The notes beneath the pieces are model-generated. The model saw only the letters and a program-made list of their open reading frames with translations, was not told the DNA's origin and ran no database searches. The position numbers and the translations under genes are program-made. A stretch of 24,914 bases of DNA, taken from IMG/VR virus record IMGVR_UViG_3300021365_000100, positions 1-24,914 of that record; one strand, given 5' to 3'. This document shows, in pieces, positions 7,326 through 13,906 of the stretch (the stretch's first letter is position 1; the number at the start of each line of letters is the position of its first letter). The stretch is from a virus.

Positions 7326-7634
7326 TTAGAAGGGCAAATTGTAATGGCCGCATTTTTTACACTCCATATACTCGTCGGCGGAGGAACAGGGGTATCCGCA
7401 TTCATCACATGGGAAAGTTGGTTTCTCCTCTTTCACCACCACCCTATACCGCACCTCAGCCCACATTAGTCCATCATCAATCCCGACCACTACTTCCGGG
7501 CGCGCCCTCTCGCAATATTTATCCATCACGTGTCCGATGGCCGCAGCTAATTCTTTTCGGTCTCTTAGATGATGTAATTTTATCACCTCTCGAATCTCGT
7601 TTTCCACCTTCTTTATCAGTTGTTTTTCGTTCAT
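7326..7634 (-). CDS. Small zinc-ribbon protein
   Basis: 102 residues from ATG 7634, which overlaps the previous stop as ATGA with GGAGG seven bases upstream. The in-frame start six bases earlier is too close to that site. The N-terminal 45 residues look helical and charged. The C-terminus carries a four-cysteine ribbon, CDECGYPC at 76-83 and CKKCGH at 92-97. Zinc ribbons in small phage early proteins often bind nucleic acid or host transcription factors. No specific role is visible. It is the last gene before the repeat block and terS. Confidence 0.75.
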   Translation of the reverse strand: MNEKQLIKKVENEIREVIKLHHLRDRKELAAAIGHVMDKYCERARPEVVVGIDDGLMWAEVRYRVVVKEEKPTFPCDECGYPCSSADEYMECKKCGHYNLPF

Positions 7635-7831
7635 AACCATACCTCCTTTCTAGAAACTTCGCCGCGAATTACACGCATGGCATCCACTGATAACCCATCA
7701 CCCGCACAACGGACTCCGACGGACTTCGCCACGGAACGACTTACCGTCTTCTCCCGACAAAAACAACAGAGACCATCATATTTACTGGCGAAGCCCCGTC
7801 CGCAACTACACTTTAATTTTAAATCACTCAT
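7631..7831 (-). CDS. Small Cys-rich (zinc-finger-like) protein
   Basis: 66 residues. CSCGRGF (residues 8-14) and LCCFCREK (21-28) form a compact zinc-ribbon-like N-terminus of about 30 residues. A short basic and helical tail follows. No family is recognised. The start is the first ATG after the preceding stop, and the end overlaps the following start, which also carries a zinc ribbon. The two could be diverged relatives or simply two nucleic-acid-binding early proteins. Confidence 0.65.
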   Translation of the reverse strand: MSDLKLKCSCGRGFASKYDGLCCFCREKTVSRSVAKSVGVRCAGDGLSVDAMRVIRGEVSRKEVWL

Positions 7832-7835
7832 TTTA

Positions 7836-8048
7836 TTAGTCTCTCGTCAAGTAGATCATCCAGAATATCGGGAAAAATAGGACGGCCGCGGTAAATATGT
7901 GTATGAATTTAACCGACTCATCACGCAGTAGATCGGCTATAGGGCCTTGCCCGCGCATCGCCTCCCTCCACATCATGTAGCCCATTAATTGAATTATCGC
8001 AGTCGCCGTCACCAACATCCCGATGCAATATATAGTCGAAAAAGTCAT
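7836..8048 (-). CDS. Small membrane protein, two predicted helices
   Basis: 70 residues with hydrophobic segments at about 4-26 (STIYCIGMLVTATAIIQLMG) and 49-66 (IHIFTAAVLFFPIFWMIY). A charged, Arg- and Asp-containing loop (REAMRGQGPIADLLRDES) separates them. Both termini would face the same side. The start overlaps the upstream stop as ATGA. Function unknown; it is one of several tiny membrane proteins in this region. Confidence 0.7.
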   Translation of the reverse strand: MTFSTIYCIGMLVTATAIIQLMGYMMWREAMRGQGPIADLLRDESVKFIHIFTAAVLFFPIFWMIYLTRD

Positions 8049-8221
8049 GATTCGGGTTCCGGCGTAGCCATTACGGCCATTTCCTCTATCACACCCTGTA
8101 GGGTTAGAATGCGTACTTTATACTCCAGCCGCTCGGAAGGACCACAGGATTTTGATAAACGTCGGCGGAAGTGCGCTATTTCCTCCTCGATCCATTTTCG
8201 TAATTGTTGCATGTCATTCAT
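8045..8221 (-). CDS. 58-residue helical protein
   Basis: Starts at ATG 8221 with GGAGG nine bases upstream and begins MNDMQQLRKWIEEEIAHFRR. The product is amphipathic and mostly helical, with a charged N-terminal half and a Glu-rich C-terminus (MATPEPES). It ends in an ATGA overlap with the next gene. Too short to place in a family. Kept as real because of the strong ribosome site and the tight coupling. Confidence 0.6.
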   Translation of the reverse strand: MNDMQQLRKWIEEEIAHFRRRLSKSCGPSERLEYKVRILTLQGVIEEMAVMATPEPES

Positions 8222-8252
8222 TTCAGATGTCCTCCGATTCCAATTTTAAGTA

Positions 8253-8723
8253 TCATACGTCGTGTATATGGAGCGGGTCGCCGCTGCGGTATACATTTTG
8301 TACCGCCTCCAATACCTCGATTCTATCCTCTATGGTGTTCAACTCGTGGGCAGGAGTGGTTTCCACATCGGATTTTGCGTCATGCTCGCGGCCGAGGTGA
8401 TCAAGCTCGCGGTCTAGCCACCTATCGAATCTGTCTATCTTGACTCGCTCGCGCAGTTCCTCCAACAGTATGTTATTCATGTTGGCCGTTTCTTTCAAAA
8501 TCTTGGTTACCGCCGGGTCGTGTTGGTTGGGGTAGTTGTGCATGTTGGCTATGTAGGTTTTGAAACAGAAAACGCATAAATGTTGTCGTACCGTGGTCAA
8601 TGGTTCAATGCTCTCACTAGTCATCGCGTCCCAGATGGTTGTTGGTGCTTCGGCCGTACAACAATCACACTCCCGCACGTATTTCTGTTCTTCATCTACG
8701 TATCTAATTCTAAAGTCACTCAT
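8253..8723 (-). CDS. Unknown protein with four-cysteine N-terminal motif
   Basis: 156 residues from ATG 8723. An open frame continues upstream but would run through a separate membrane-protein gene, and GAGGG lies just before this ATG. CDCC at 19-22 and CVFC at 50-53 are spaced like a zinc ribbon. The rest is an acidic and charged helical region (ELRERVKIDRFDRWLDRELD) that may form a coiled coil. No enzymatic motif was seen. Function unknown. Confidence 0.7.
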   Translation of the reverse strand: MSDFRIRYVDEEQKYVRECDCCTAEAPTTIWDAMTSESIEPLTTVRQHLCVFCFKTYIANMHNYPNQHDPAVTKILKETANMNNILLEELRERVKIDRFDRWLDRELDHLGREHDAKSDVETTPAHELNTIEDRIEVLEAVQNVYRSGDPLHIHDV

Positions 8724-8734
8724 AATTTTACCCT

Positions 8735-8881
8735 CTAGTCCATCCAATCGGACTTTACATGTTTGATGTTGTTTTTGCCTGCATTGCGACTGGCCAGAAA
8801 TGCAACTACAATTCCGATGACTATCGAGCCCGTAATCAACGCCACTAACCCAACGGCGAAGGGGTTCACAAAAATACTCAT
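8735..8881 (-). CDS. 48-residue single-helix membrane protein
   Basis: Starts at ATG 8881, overlapping the previous stop as ATGA, with GGGAG six bases upstream. Residues 8-30 form a clear transmembrane helix (AVGLVALITGSIVIGIVVAF), followed by a basic tail (SRNAGKNNIKHVK). Layout is N-out, C-in by charge. Supported by the ribosome site and by filling the space between two genes. Function unknown. Confidence 0.65.
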   Translation of the reverse strand: MSIFVNPFAVGLVALITGSIVIGIVVAFLASRNAGKNNIKHVKSDWMD

Positions 8882-9528
8882 GATTTCTCCCATTGGCTGT
8901 ACCCCAACCTTTCAAATGTGTTCAATGACTTGTTGTTCTTGTAGTCATCATATTGTTTTATTGCCCACACGATACTAAAAAGACTGTGGATATATTGAGG
9001 ACTGGGCTTATCACTGCGGACTTCCCAAAAGTCATGAAAATTAATGTGTTCGTTCTCGAAATTTTGTGTCGCATCATACGCCCGGACTTCCCCGTCCTCG
9101 GAACAACTCAAGATTTCGGATTTAACCGACCCCATGATATCAACTTTTTGTTCTTCATTCAGTTCGTCGTTCTCGGATAACTGATCCAGAGTCCACTCCT
9201 CGACGTTCTCGCGGAAAAGGTGTGGGCAAAAATCTTTGTAGCCGCCCCAAACCGATATTGAATTTAACTTCTGCCCCCAATACCCCGGGTTAATCTTCCT
9301 GTCACGGAAAAATTTGAACATATCATCAACCCGACTGAAAACGAACGTACCGTAATCGCCTGATATACAAAGCTCGCCCGACCAAGTTACGATCTTGAAA
9401 TGGCCCGTGAAATCGGTCGGGTTGATGAATTCAATAACACGGTTTACTCCGAAATCCACTATGATGTCCATTTTCAGACTCGCAGCAATCGATTCAAACT
9501 CTTGCTCTATGTGTTGGTACTCCCTCAT
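8878..9528 (-). CDS. Conserved phage protein of unknown function
   Basis: 216 residues. The stretch ISGDYGTFVFSRVDDMFKFF near residues 55-74 resembles a conserved block I associate with uncharacterised proteins in phages and prophages of Gram-negative bacteria. An acidic middle region (SENDELNEEQKVDIM) and a C-terminal segment with aromatic residues (YIHSLFSIVWAIKQYDDY) follow. No signal peptide, membrane helix or catalytic motif is evident. The start overlaps the upstream stop as ATGA. Probably cytosolic. Function not assigned. Confidence 0.7.
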   Translation of the reverse strand: MREYQHIEQEFESIAASLKMDIIVDFGVNRVIEFINPTDFTGHFKIVTWSGELCISGDYGTFVFSRVDDMFKFFRDRKINPGYWGQKLNSISVWGGYKDFCPHLFRENVEEWTLDQLSENDELNEEQKVDIMGSVKSEILSCSEDGEVRAYDATQNFENEHINFHDFWEVRSDKPSPQYIHSLFSIVWAIKQYDDYKNNKSLNTFERLGYSQWEKS

Positions 9529-9719
9529 AATTTTTCTCCTGTAAAGGGTTTAGCGGCCACTCTCTTATTGTCCAAATAGACACGATGTAATAAATCAGCC
9601 TCGTATGTGTATAGACTATTCATCCCGGCCCGAATAGTTGGATTTTCGTTGTGATCTATAGTTTCTAAGATTTGTAGCGCCTGACCGACTTTGATCAAAT
9701 TTTCTTGTAGATTTTGCAT
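9525..9719 (-). CDS. Small helical protein, unknown
   Basis: 64 residues beginning MQNLQENLIKVGQALQILET. It is almost entirely helical in appearance, with no cysteines and no hydrophobic segment. It starts two bases after the upstream stop, and its end overlaps the next start as ATGA with a good TCTCC complement (GGAGA) in its 3' end serving that gene. No family recognised. Confidence 0.65.
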   Translation of the reverse strand: MQNLQENLIKVGQALQILETIDHNENPTIRAGMNSLYTYEADLLHRVYLDNKRVAAKPFTGEKL

Positions 9720-9721
9720 GT

Positions 9722-10426
9722 TTACACTCCGATTGCTAATTTACGTTTTTCTAGGTACTCAGCGTCCAATTTAGCTTGTTGTTTCTCAGTACGCCTAGCT
9801 CTCGCCCGGGCGACCCGTTTGGCTTCCTCTGGTGACCGCATATCATTCGCTATTGCTTTTGCCAATAATATATCTTGATCATACTTGTAGATTTTCTGTT
9901 GATCAGTCAATTTAGTTTCACCGCTGGACGAATTTTTGAATAGAGGGTTTACATGGAATTTCAAAACTGGGCGCGTTTGGATCAAATTAGCGCCATACTT
10001 AAAGGCTTGAGTCACCATTTTCGAGTGATCTTTCATGTGGTCGCCTCCCCAAATCTCCATTAAAGTGGCGTCACCCCATTCAGCGTGATTAAAAGTACCT
10101 ACGGCGCGACGATAATCTCTTAAATCTGAATCACCATAAGTCTCGTCACGAACTGAAAACGCTTTGCCTTGGAAGCAAGTAGTGTGGTTCCTTGCGTCGA
10201 AAGTCTTGACGGCGACCCTTACTTTGCCGGACTCATCCAGAGGTTTTTTAGGGTAATTTCTATATATCTCCAATTCAGCATAGAGCATTTTTAATAGCAA
10301 GGGTCGCATTGAATCTAACTTTGGCATTAGCATGGATTCAACTAGGCTGGTTTGTGGCAAAATTTGTTCAATTTTCGCCTCTCTTGCTTTTCCCTCCGGG
10401 GAATTGTCTACATATTTAATATACAT
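9722..10426 (-). CDS. Unknown 234-residue protein with basic helical tail
   Basis: A globular-looking region (residues 1-165) contains HTTCFQGKAFSVRDE and FNHAEWGDATLMEIWGGDH. A strongly charged, Arg/Lys/Ala-rich tail follows (ARARARRTEKQQAKLDAEY) and probably forms a coiled coil or binds nucleic acid. The start overlaps the stop of the alarmone-hydrolase-like gene as TAATG, with GGAGGAG upstream, so the two are likely co-translated. I do not recognise the family. Confidence 0.7.
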   Translation of the reverse strand: MYIKYVDNSPEGKAREAKIEQILPQTSLVESMLMPKLDSMRPLLLKMLYAELEIYRNYPKKPLDESGKVRVAVKTFDARNHTTCFQGKAFSVRDETYGDSDLRDYRRAVGTFNHAEWGDATLMEIWGGDHMKDHSKMVTQAFKYGANLIQTRPVLKFHVNPLFKNSSSGETKLTDQQKIYKYDQDILLAKAIANDMRSPEEAKRVARARARRTEKQQAKLDAEYLEKRKLAIGV

Positions 10427-10950
10427 TATTTTTCTCCTCCGCCGAAGTACGCATCGACTAATGTTGTGGCGCGAGCCAACAGAAATTGATCACCGGATCG
10501 CAGGGCTGGTAATAACAAACGTTTCTCGGCCATGTAGACTTTAGCGAATTCCGGGTCATTCATGACGATGCTTGCTGTATTATCGATTAAGTCCGCGAGT
10601 TTAATCGTTTGTGCCTCGGGGCTGGCTAGCGCAGTATGCGCACGGTCTATCGCCTTTCTGGCCGCCCGGTTGCCGTCCTCGGGGCGCGAGACATCCGTCA
10701 ACATTTCGACAAGCACAGCGACCTCCGCACCAAACCGTTGGGCTATCTCGCCGAGTTCCACGGGTGTATCCTCGACCACATCATGTAACCAAGCTGCCGC
10801 TACCATTTCCGGCGTATGGTCCACCGATCGCACTATGGCCGCTACTGCCGCCGGATGTACAATGTAAGGGTCGTTTGTGTATTTACGCCGTTGGTCGATA
10901 GCTCCGTGGTGCTTGTGGGCAAACTGTTTGGCTCTTTTAATTAAACTCAT
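10426..10950 (-). CDS. MESH1/SpoT-like HD-domain (p)ppGpp hydrolase
   Basis: 174 residues from ATG 10950. The open frame extends upstream but overlaps two small genes and starts badly there. The metal-binding HD set is complete: HKHHG near 12-16, VHP at 31-33, WLHDVVEDT at 54-62 with the His-Asp pair at 56-57 and the ED pair at 60-61, and LADLIDN at 118-124 with D120. This is the arrangement of the hydrolase half of RelA/SpoT and of stand-alone MESH1 enzymes, which remove the 3' pyrophosphate from (p)ppGpp. No synthetase domain is present. In a phage it would blunt the stringent response. Substrate is inferred from the family. Confidence 0.85.
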   Translation of the reverse strand: MSLIKRAKQFAHKHHGAIDQRRKYTNDPYIVHPAAVAAIVRSVDHTPEMVAAAWLHDVVEDTPVELGEIAQRFGAEVAVLVEMLTDVSRPEDGNRAARKAIDRAHTALASPEAQTIKLADLIDNTASIVMNDPEFAKVYMAEKRLLLPALRSGDQFLLARATTLVDAYFGGGEK

Positions 10951-11036
10951 CTTGATGCCTCCAACTGGTCGACGTAATAATTCAGGTACAAGAGGCCACA
11001 CATGATGGATACAATGATTGGTATGATTACTAACAT
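10947..11036 (-). CDS. 29-residue membrane microprotein
   Basis: Begins MLVIIPIIVSIMCGLLYLNY at ATG 11036 and is essentially a single hydrophobic helix with a short polar tail (YVDQLEASR). GGGAGC precedes the ATG and the stop overlaps the next start as ATGA. Very short, so supported mainly by spacing and by the pattern of similar microproteins elsewhere in the operon. Confidence 0.5.
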   Translation of the reverse strand: MLVIIPIIVSIMCGLLYLNYYVDQLEASR

Positions 11037-11038
11037 TT

Positions 11039-11188
11039 TTAGCTCCCGCGCATAGCGCGCTTGTAACATTTTGGACACAATTTACCATGTGCCCGCTTGG
11101 GTTGTAGACTGCGGGGCTTGCCACATTTCTTGCAATGGTTCGCGCCCCGGATGACTAATTCCTCGACTCTATCAGCTATTTGGCACAT
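11039..11188 (-). CDS. 49-residue zinc-ribbon protein
   Basis: From ATG 11188 the product has two CxxC pairs, CKKCGKP at 19-25 and CPKC at 38-41, separated by a basic stretch (RSLQPKRAHGK). The tail is basic (YKRAMRGS). The spacing is that of a classic zinc ribbon. No strong Shine-Dalgarno sequence is visible, so translation probably depends on the gene five bases upstream. Likely binds nucleic acid. Role unknown. Confidence 0.65.
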   Translation of the reverse strand: MCQIADRVEELVIRGANHCKKCGKPRSLQPKRAHGKLCPKCYKRAMRGS

Positions 11189-11192
11189 CGGA

Positions 11193-11459
11193 TTATGTTG
11201 ATGGTACTGCGGTCAATGGCTTTTTAACACCCATCATGAAACCCACGTAATTGGCACCCGGAGCAGGCTGATATTGAAAACTAAATTTACCGCGGCGACG
11301 TGCAGTGCGAGTATTGGCCGGAGCATTGAAGTCAAAAGTCAACCACTTTATTGAGGGATTAGACGCAGAAATTTCCGCCGCCATCGCCAATTGCTCATCG
11401 CTGAAATTCCAAACACTATTATCGATTGTTTGGCCCATAAATTCTACTAGATTCTTCAT
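11193..11459 (-). CDS. First gene of a promoter-led early operon, unknown
   Basis: 88 residues, start ATG 11459. It is the first gene behind a consensus sigma-70 promoter and the tandem ATAGYGA leader. N-terminal half: MKNLVEFMGQTIDNSVWNFS and a helical section. C-terminal half: beta-like with a basic patch (TRTARRRGKF). No cysteine and no membrane helix. First position behind a strong promoter suggests early, high expression, as for host-takeover proteins. The family is not recognised. Confidence 0.75.
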   Translation of the reverse strand: MKNLVEFMGQTIDNSVWNFSDEQLAMAAEISASNPSIKWLTFDFNAPANTRTARRRGKFSFQYQPAPGANYVGFMMGVKKPLTAVPST

Positions 11460-11467
11460 TTTAATTG

Positions 11468-11484
11468 TCTCACTATTCGCTATG
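11468..11484 (-). promoter_or_regulatory. Tandem-heptamer leader element
   Basis: Minus-strand sequence CATAGCGAATAGTGAGA: two adjoining heptamers ATAGCGA and ATAGTGA followed by GA. It lies in the transcribed leader, ending eight bases before the ATG, where a Shine-Dalgarno sequence would normally be; no AGGAG is present. Confidence 0.65.
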
Positions 11485-11508
11485 TTGTGGCTTTATTACC
11501 ACCCCTTT

Positions 11509-11537
11509 ATTATACCACAGGCGTGCACATTTGTCAA
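11509..11537 (-). promoter_or_regulatory. Consensus sigma-70 promoter
   Basis: Perfect TTGACA (11532-11537) and TATAAT (11509-11514) with a 17-base spacer ending TGTGG, giving an extended -10. The -35 overlaps the last codons of the upstream gene. Start of transcription is expected near 11502. Just downstream the sequence GTGGTATAATAAAG is partly repeated as GTGGTAATAAAG. Confidence 0.9.
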
Positions 11538-11779
11538 GCATTTCCTTGTACCACTTGTCGGTACAAGCCGTCTAGACGATACCAATAAGGACCACCCTCG
11601 CGCGTCTGCCCCCACTTAAATGCCGCTTGTAGTACGTCAATAGGTTTCCAGCGATCCAACAATTTTTGTAGACTCTGGCGACCTAGGTTTCGATCAAACT
11701 GGCGTCGTACTATCCAATGTTCAGTATTATCCAGTCGAGCCGCGGCGTCTAGATTCTCATAAAACTCTTCGACACTCAT
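11534..11779 (-). CDS. Small unknown protein
   Basis: 81 residues from ATG 11779, which overlaps the previous stop as TAATG and has GGAGG nine bases upstream. An upstream in-frame ATG would overlap the neighbour by nearly 100 bases and is rejected. The sequence MSVEEFYENLDAAARLDNTE is followed by a basic, aromatic C-terminal half (DRWKPIDVLQAAFKWGQ, GPYWYRLDGL). Last gene of its operon: the next promoter's -35 lies in its 3' end. Function unknown. Confidence 0.7.
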   Translation of the reverse strand: MSVEEFYENLDAAARLDNTEHWIVRRQFDRNLGRQSLQKLLDRWKPIDVLQAAFKWGQTREGGPYWYRLDGLYRQVVQGNA

Positions 11780-12108
11780 TACCAATCCTCCGATTTGATC
11801 AACGCCCATACATTTACCTGTCTCTTGGAATCCGGAGTCGACCGCAGTGAATAGGTCGGATTTAATTCTAGCCAATTAGCTATCATTTGGATAGACCTTT
11901 CTTCTAGGGCTGCCAATTCTTCGGTTACTGGTTGCCCTACCAAGTTGTGGGCGTTAACAATTGTTTCGACTGATTCACCCCAGCGGGCAGCGAGTTCCAT
12001 TTCCACACGACGGTCGGGATATTCAGCGGGTTTGAAATAACTACCGCACCACCAACCGAGGGAGAAAAACATCATAACGCTAACTAGTATTGCTATATCT
12101 TGTATCAT
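11779..12108 (-). CDS. Membrane-anchored unknown protein
   Basis: 109 residues. An N-terminal hydrophobic segment (DIAILVSVMMFFSLGWWCG, residues 4-22) looks like an uncleaved signal anchor. It is followed by a soluble region with a Glu-rich helix (VTEELAALEERSIQMIANWL) and a basic C-terminus. Start overlaps the upstream stop as ATGA. The soluble part could lie in either compartment; by charge the C-terminus is probably cytoplasmic. No family recognised. Confidence 0.7.
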   Translation of the reverse strand: MIQDIAILVSVMMFFSLGWWCGSYFKPAEYPDRRVEMELAARWGESVETIVNAHNLVGQPVTEELAALEERSIQMIANWLELNPTYSLRSTPDSKRQVNVWALIKSEDW

Positions 12109-12581
12109 GATGATGCCTCGGAATTTATAACGTTTAGATAATAATCGCGAATGTGGTGTACGAGGTCCATTCGTAACTTGCCGTATTCAGTCCTACAATC
12201 CCAGTAGCGGTGGGTGTGAGTGTAAGCCCACTTGCCAGACAACCGCGGGTCAGGACTAGGAATGACATACTCAGGATCACCTGAGCGATGCGGCCAAGTC
12301 TTAAAAGGTGCTACTAACATTTTAGTGGGCGAGTGCACTGGATTTTCATCATCCCGACTGAGTGAATATATTTCGTTTGTGTCGCACACATTGTCATAAA
12401 ACATCTGCCAGTTGTCGCAAAATCCCGTGGTTTTGCACAAGTCCAACGGCGTATCGTAAATCTGGCCGTGTGAATTGCGTTTATTTTGGTGCACATCGAT
12501 AATACGTTGGCAATATTCGACCAGAATGCGTGACCAACAATTGTGGGTCATATCCAGATGCGGGTTTAAAATTGATTTCAT
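12105..12581 (-). CDS. Unknown 158-residue protein
   Basis: The protein is rich in His, Tyr, Trp and Cys (TCCs spread as single residues near 15, 24, 49, 55 and 66) with segments such as WPHRSGDPEYVIPSPDPR and KWAYTHTHRYWDCRTEYGK. It looks soluble and folded, with no signal peptide or repeated motif. The ATG overlaps the previous stop as ATGA. No known catalytic signature is evident. Function unknown. Confidence 0.7.
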   Translation of the reverse strand: MKSILNPHLDMTHNCWSRILVEYCQRIIDVHQNKRNSHGQIYDTPLDLCKTTGFCDNWQMFYDNVCDTNEIYSLSRDDENPVHSPTKMLVAPFKTWPHRSGDPEYVIPSPDPRLSGKWAYTHTHRYWDCRTEYGKLRMDLVHHIRDYYLNVINSEASS

Positions 12582-12802
12582 AAAAAGTCCTCAGAACAAG
12601 TTGTATATTGTACAGCTAGGGTCACGCGACAAGTTTCGACCACATGGTAACGGAATTTTTCGGCCTCAACACTACCAGCCCCGAATAACGTTAAGATCTG
12701 ACCATCGCGTCGAGCTAGACAATCGCACTCGGTGTTACGAATTTGTCGCACTACATCGGCGGGGGTCAAGGCTATTGTGGCCATTAAAATGATCTTAAAC
12801 AT
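12578..12802 (-). CDS. Small protein with hydrophobic N-terminus (possible secreted)
   Basis: 74 residues from ATG 12802. The open frame continues 46 codons upstream in the body of the neighbouring gene, but GGGAGG sits eight bases before this ATG. MFKIILMATIALTPADVV looks like a short signal peptide or anchor, with possible cleavage near TPA. The mature part has three scattered Cys pairs or singles (CDC, C, C), compatible with disulfides outside the cytoplasm. Function unknown. Confidence 0.65.
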   Translation of the reverse strand: MFKIILMATIALTPADVVRQIRNTECDCLARRDGQILTLFGAGSVEAEKFRYHVVETCRVTLAVQYTTCSEDFL

Positions 12803-13100
12803 TGCGTTCCTCCCAAGCCTTGGCCATTTGCGCATAAACACGGGACCAATAGACGTAGCCCTCGAAGCTACCGTCCCAAGGAAATGCATATCGAAGGGTA
12901 TAATGGGGTGATGACATGCACCAAGAACGGTAATCCTCACTATCTGGGTTGTCGTCCTCGGGCTTCTGGTCTACTTGATTGGCGAAAGCATCGCAGAGGG
13001 TATCCGAGTCCAAGGACAGAGCCTCCGCAGCCTTTTCGAGCCAGACAAACATTTCACTGACGGTTATAGGATCGCCGACAGAATTTACTAATTGGTTCAT
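12795..13100 (-). CDS. First gene behind the 13.15 kb promoter, unknown
   Basis: 101 residues from ATG 13100. A GTG at 13112 is in frame but is part of the shared leader element, which in other copies is not in frame, so ATG is preferred. MNQLVNSVGDPITVSEMFVW leads into an acidic middle (DQKPEDDNPDSED) and an aromatic C-terminus (YRSWCMSSPHYTLRYAFPW). Small, acidic and promoter-proximal, which is typical of early host-interaction proteins. No family recognised. Confidence 0.7.
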   Translation of the reverse strand: MNQLVNSVGDPITVSEMFVWLEKAAEALSLDSDTLCDAFANQVDQKPEDDNPDSEDYRSWCMSSPHYTLRYAFPWDGSFEGYVYWSRVYAQMAKAWEERNV

Positions 13101-13106
13101 TTTGTT

Positions 13107-13123
13107 TCTCACTATTCACTATG
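13107..13123 (-). promoter_or_regulatory. Tandem-heptamer leader element
   Basis: Minus-strand CATAGTGAATAGTGAGA: an exact tandem of ATAGTGA followed by GA. It starts about five bases into the expected transcript and ends six bases before the ATG. This is the cleanest of the copies. Confidence 0.7.
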
Positions 13124-13133
13124 TTGTAGGACT

Positions 13134-13162
13134 ATTATAACATGCCGGAGCCCGATTGTCAA
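13134..13162 (-). promoter_or_regulatory. Consensus sigma-70 promoter with inverted repeat around -35
   Basis: TTGACA (13157-13162) and TATAAT (13134-13139), spacer 17. The -35 lies in the loop of an inverted repeat GCCGGAG/CTCCGGC (13144-13150 and 13166-13172, 15-base loop; ten-base arms if one mismatch is allowed). A repressor operator is a natural reading. No T-run follows, so it is not an intrinsic terminator. Confidence 0.85.
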
Positions 13163-13180
13163 GGACTCCGGCTGCTGGGG

Positions 13181-13279
13181 CTAGTGTATCAAATCTTTGG
13201 CCTCCTCCTCGGTAATATGCCCTTCCTCCATCAAATCCCGCATGATCGCCTGTAACGGTGACGGTTTAGGCTCTCGCTA
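13181..13279 (-). other. In-frame continuation beyond an amber stop (SHOCT-like tail)
   Basis: After the TAG that ends the upstream gene at 13277-13279, the same frame stays open for 31 codons to a second TAG at 13181-13183. The decoded tail, ending EEGHITEEEAKDLIH, looks like the SHOCT short C-terminal helix pattern (Leu, helix, Gly-x-Ile-Thr-x-Glu-Glu). It has no good internal start except a Met after 11 residues. It is either a C-terminus detached by a nonsense mutation, a readthrough product or a 20-residue peptide read from that internal ATG. Confidence 0.5.
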
Positions 13280-13906
13280 CTGTCCCATCGTACATTCGCC
13301 GTTGTAGGCTTTAGCAAATGACTCCAATTGTTTATTCGAGAATTTCAATAAATCGGCCATACTATCGCCATGCTGAATCTCCAGTCCCTCGGCCCTGAAA
13401 CAGGCATGCGAAACGGTAAGCCAAAAAGGTTTGCTTTGTGCAGATTCCTTCCAATCAAAAACAGTCAGAATATCACTTGGGTACATCATATCTGCACCAC
13501 CAATCAGAATCGACCACGCTACTGCGGTCCGGACCGTCTGAAACAAATTCTGACTATCGTCGCGGATCAGTTCCAAAAATCCTAATGGGCTGGCTTCCTG
13601 CAAGCCACGCACTAATTGTACGATGTTGCGATCAAGTGTTTGTTCGCCTGTTTCCCCGACCCGCAGGGCCATCTCATGCGAAAGCTTTTCGGCCCAAACA
13701 GTCAGGTCCATTTGGAATCTCTCCCCCAGCTGGGTGTCAACCAGTTGGGCCATCTTGGCTACTACTGCACTGGTCCGGTAAAACGCAGAATTCTCGAACA
13801 CGTTTTTGTAGAGACTATGGAATTCTGCGCGGACCTCTTTTCGTTGCCCGTCTTCCATTCGACGTACGTAATCATTGAGTTGTTGCACTAATTCACTAAA
13901 TTTCAT
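13277..13906 (-). CDS. Unknown 209-residue protein
   Basis: Start ATG 13906, with GGAGG eight bases upstream inside the previous gene's end; a longer start at 13933 lacks this. The product appears mostly alpha-helical, opening MKFSELVQQLNDYVRRMEDG and continuing with regularly spaced hydrophobics, few cysteines and no membrane helix. FWLTVSHACFRAEG near residues 165-178 is the most distinctive piece. It ends ECTMGQ then TAG, beyond which the frame continues for 31 more sense codons. No family recognised. Confidence 0.7.
   Translation of the reverse strand: MKFSELVQQLNDYVRRMEDGQRKEVRAEFHSLYKNVFENSAFYRTSAVVAKMAQLVDTQLGERFQMDLTVWAEKLSHEMALRVGETGEQTLDRNIVQLVRGLQEASPLGFLELIRDDSQNLFQTVRTAVAWSILIGGADMMYPSDILTVFDWKESAQSKPFWLTVSHACFRAEGLEIQHGDSMADLLKFSNKQLESFAKAYNGECTMGQ

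Noticed and set aside
7106-7636. A 176-codon plus-strand frame across the control block
   Set aside because: It overlaps the repeats and the zinc-ribbon gene, has a low-complexity Pro/Ser/Arg-rich translation, and no ribosome site precedes it.
8724-8915. Upstream extension of the 156-residue Cys protein to 220 residues
   Set aside because: It is the shadow of the 48-residue membrane-protein gene, which has its own ribosome site and ATGA overlap.
10951-11124. Upstream extension of the alarmone hydrolase to 232 residues
   Set aside because: The extension overlaps two better-supported small genes and adds residues that do not fit the HD family.
13277-13279. Genome-wide amber recoding
   Set aside because: Other well-supported genes here end in TAG at expected places with overlapping downstream starts, so TAG is a normal stop.
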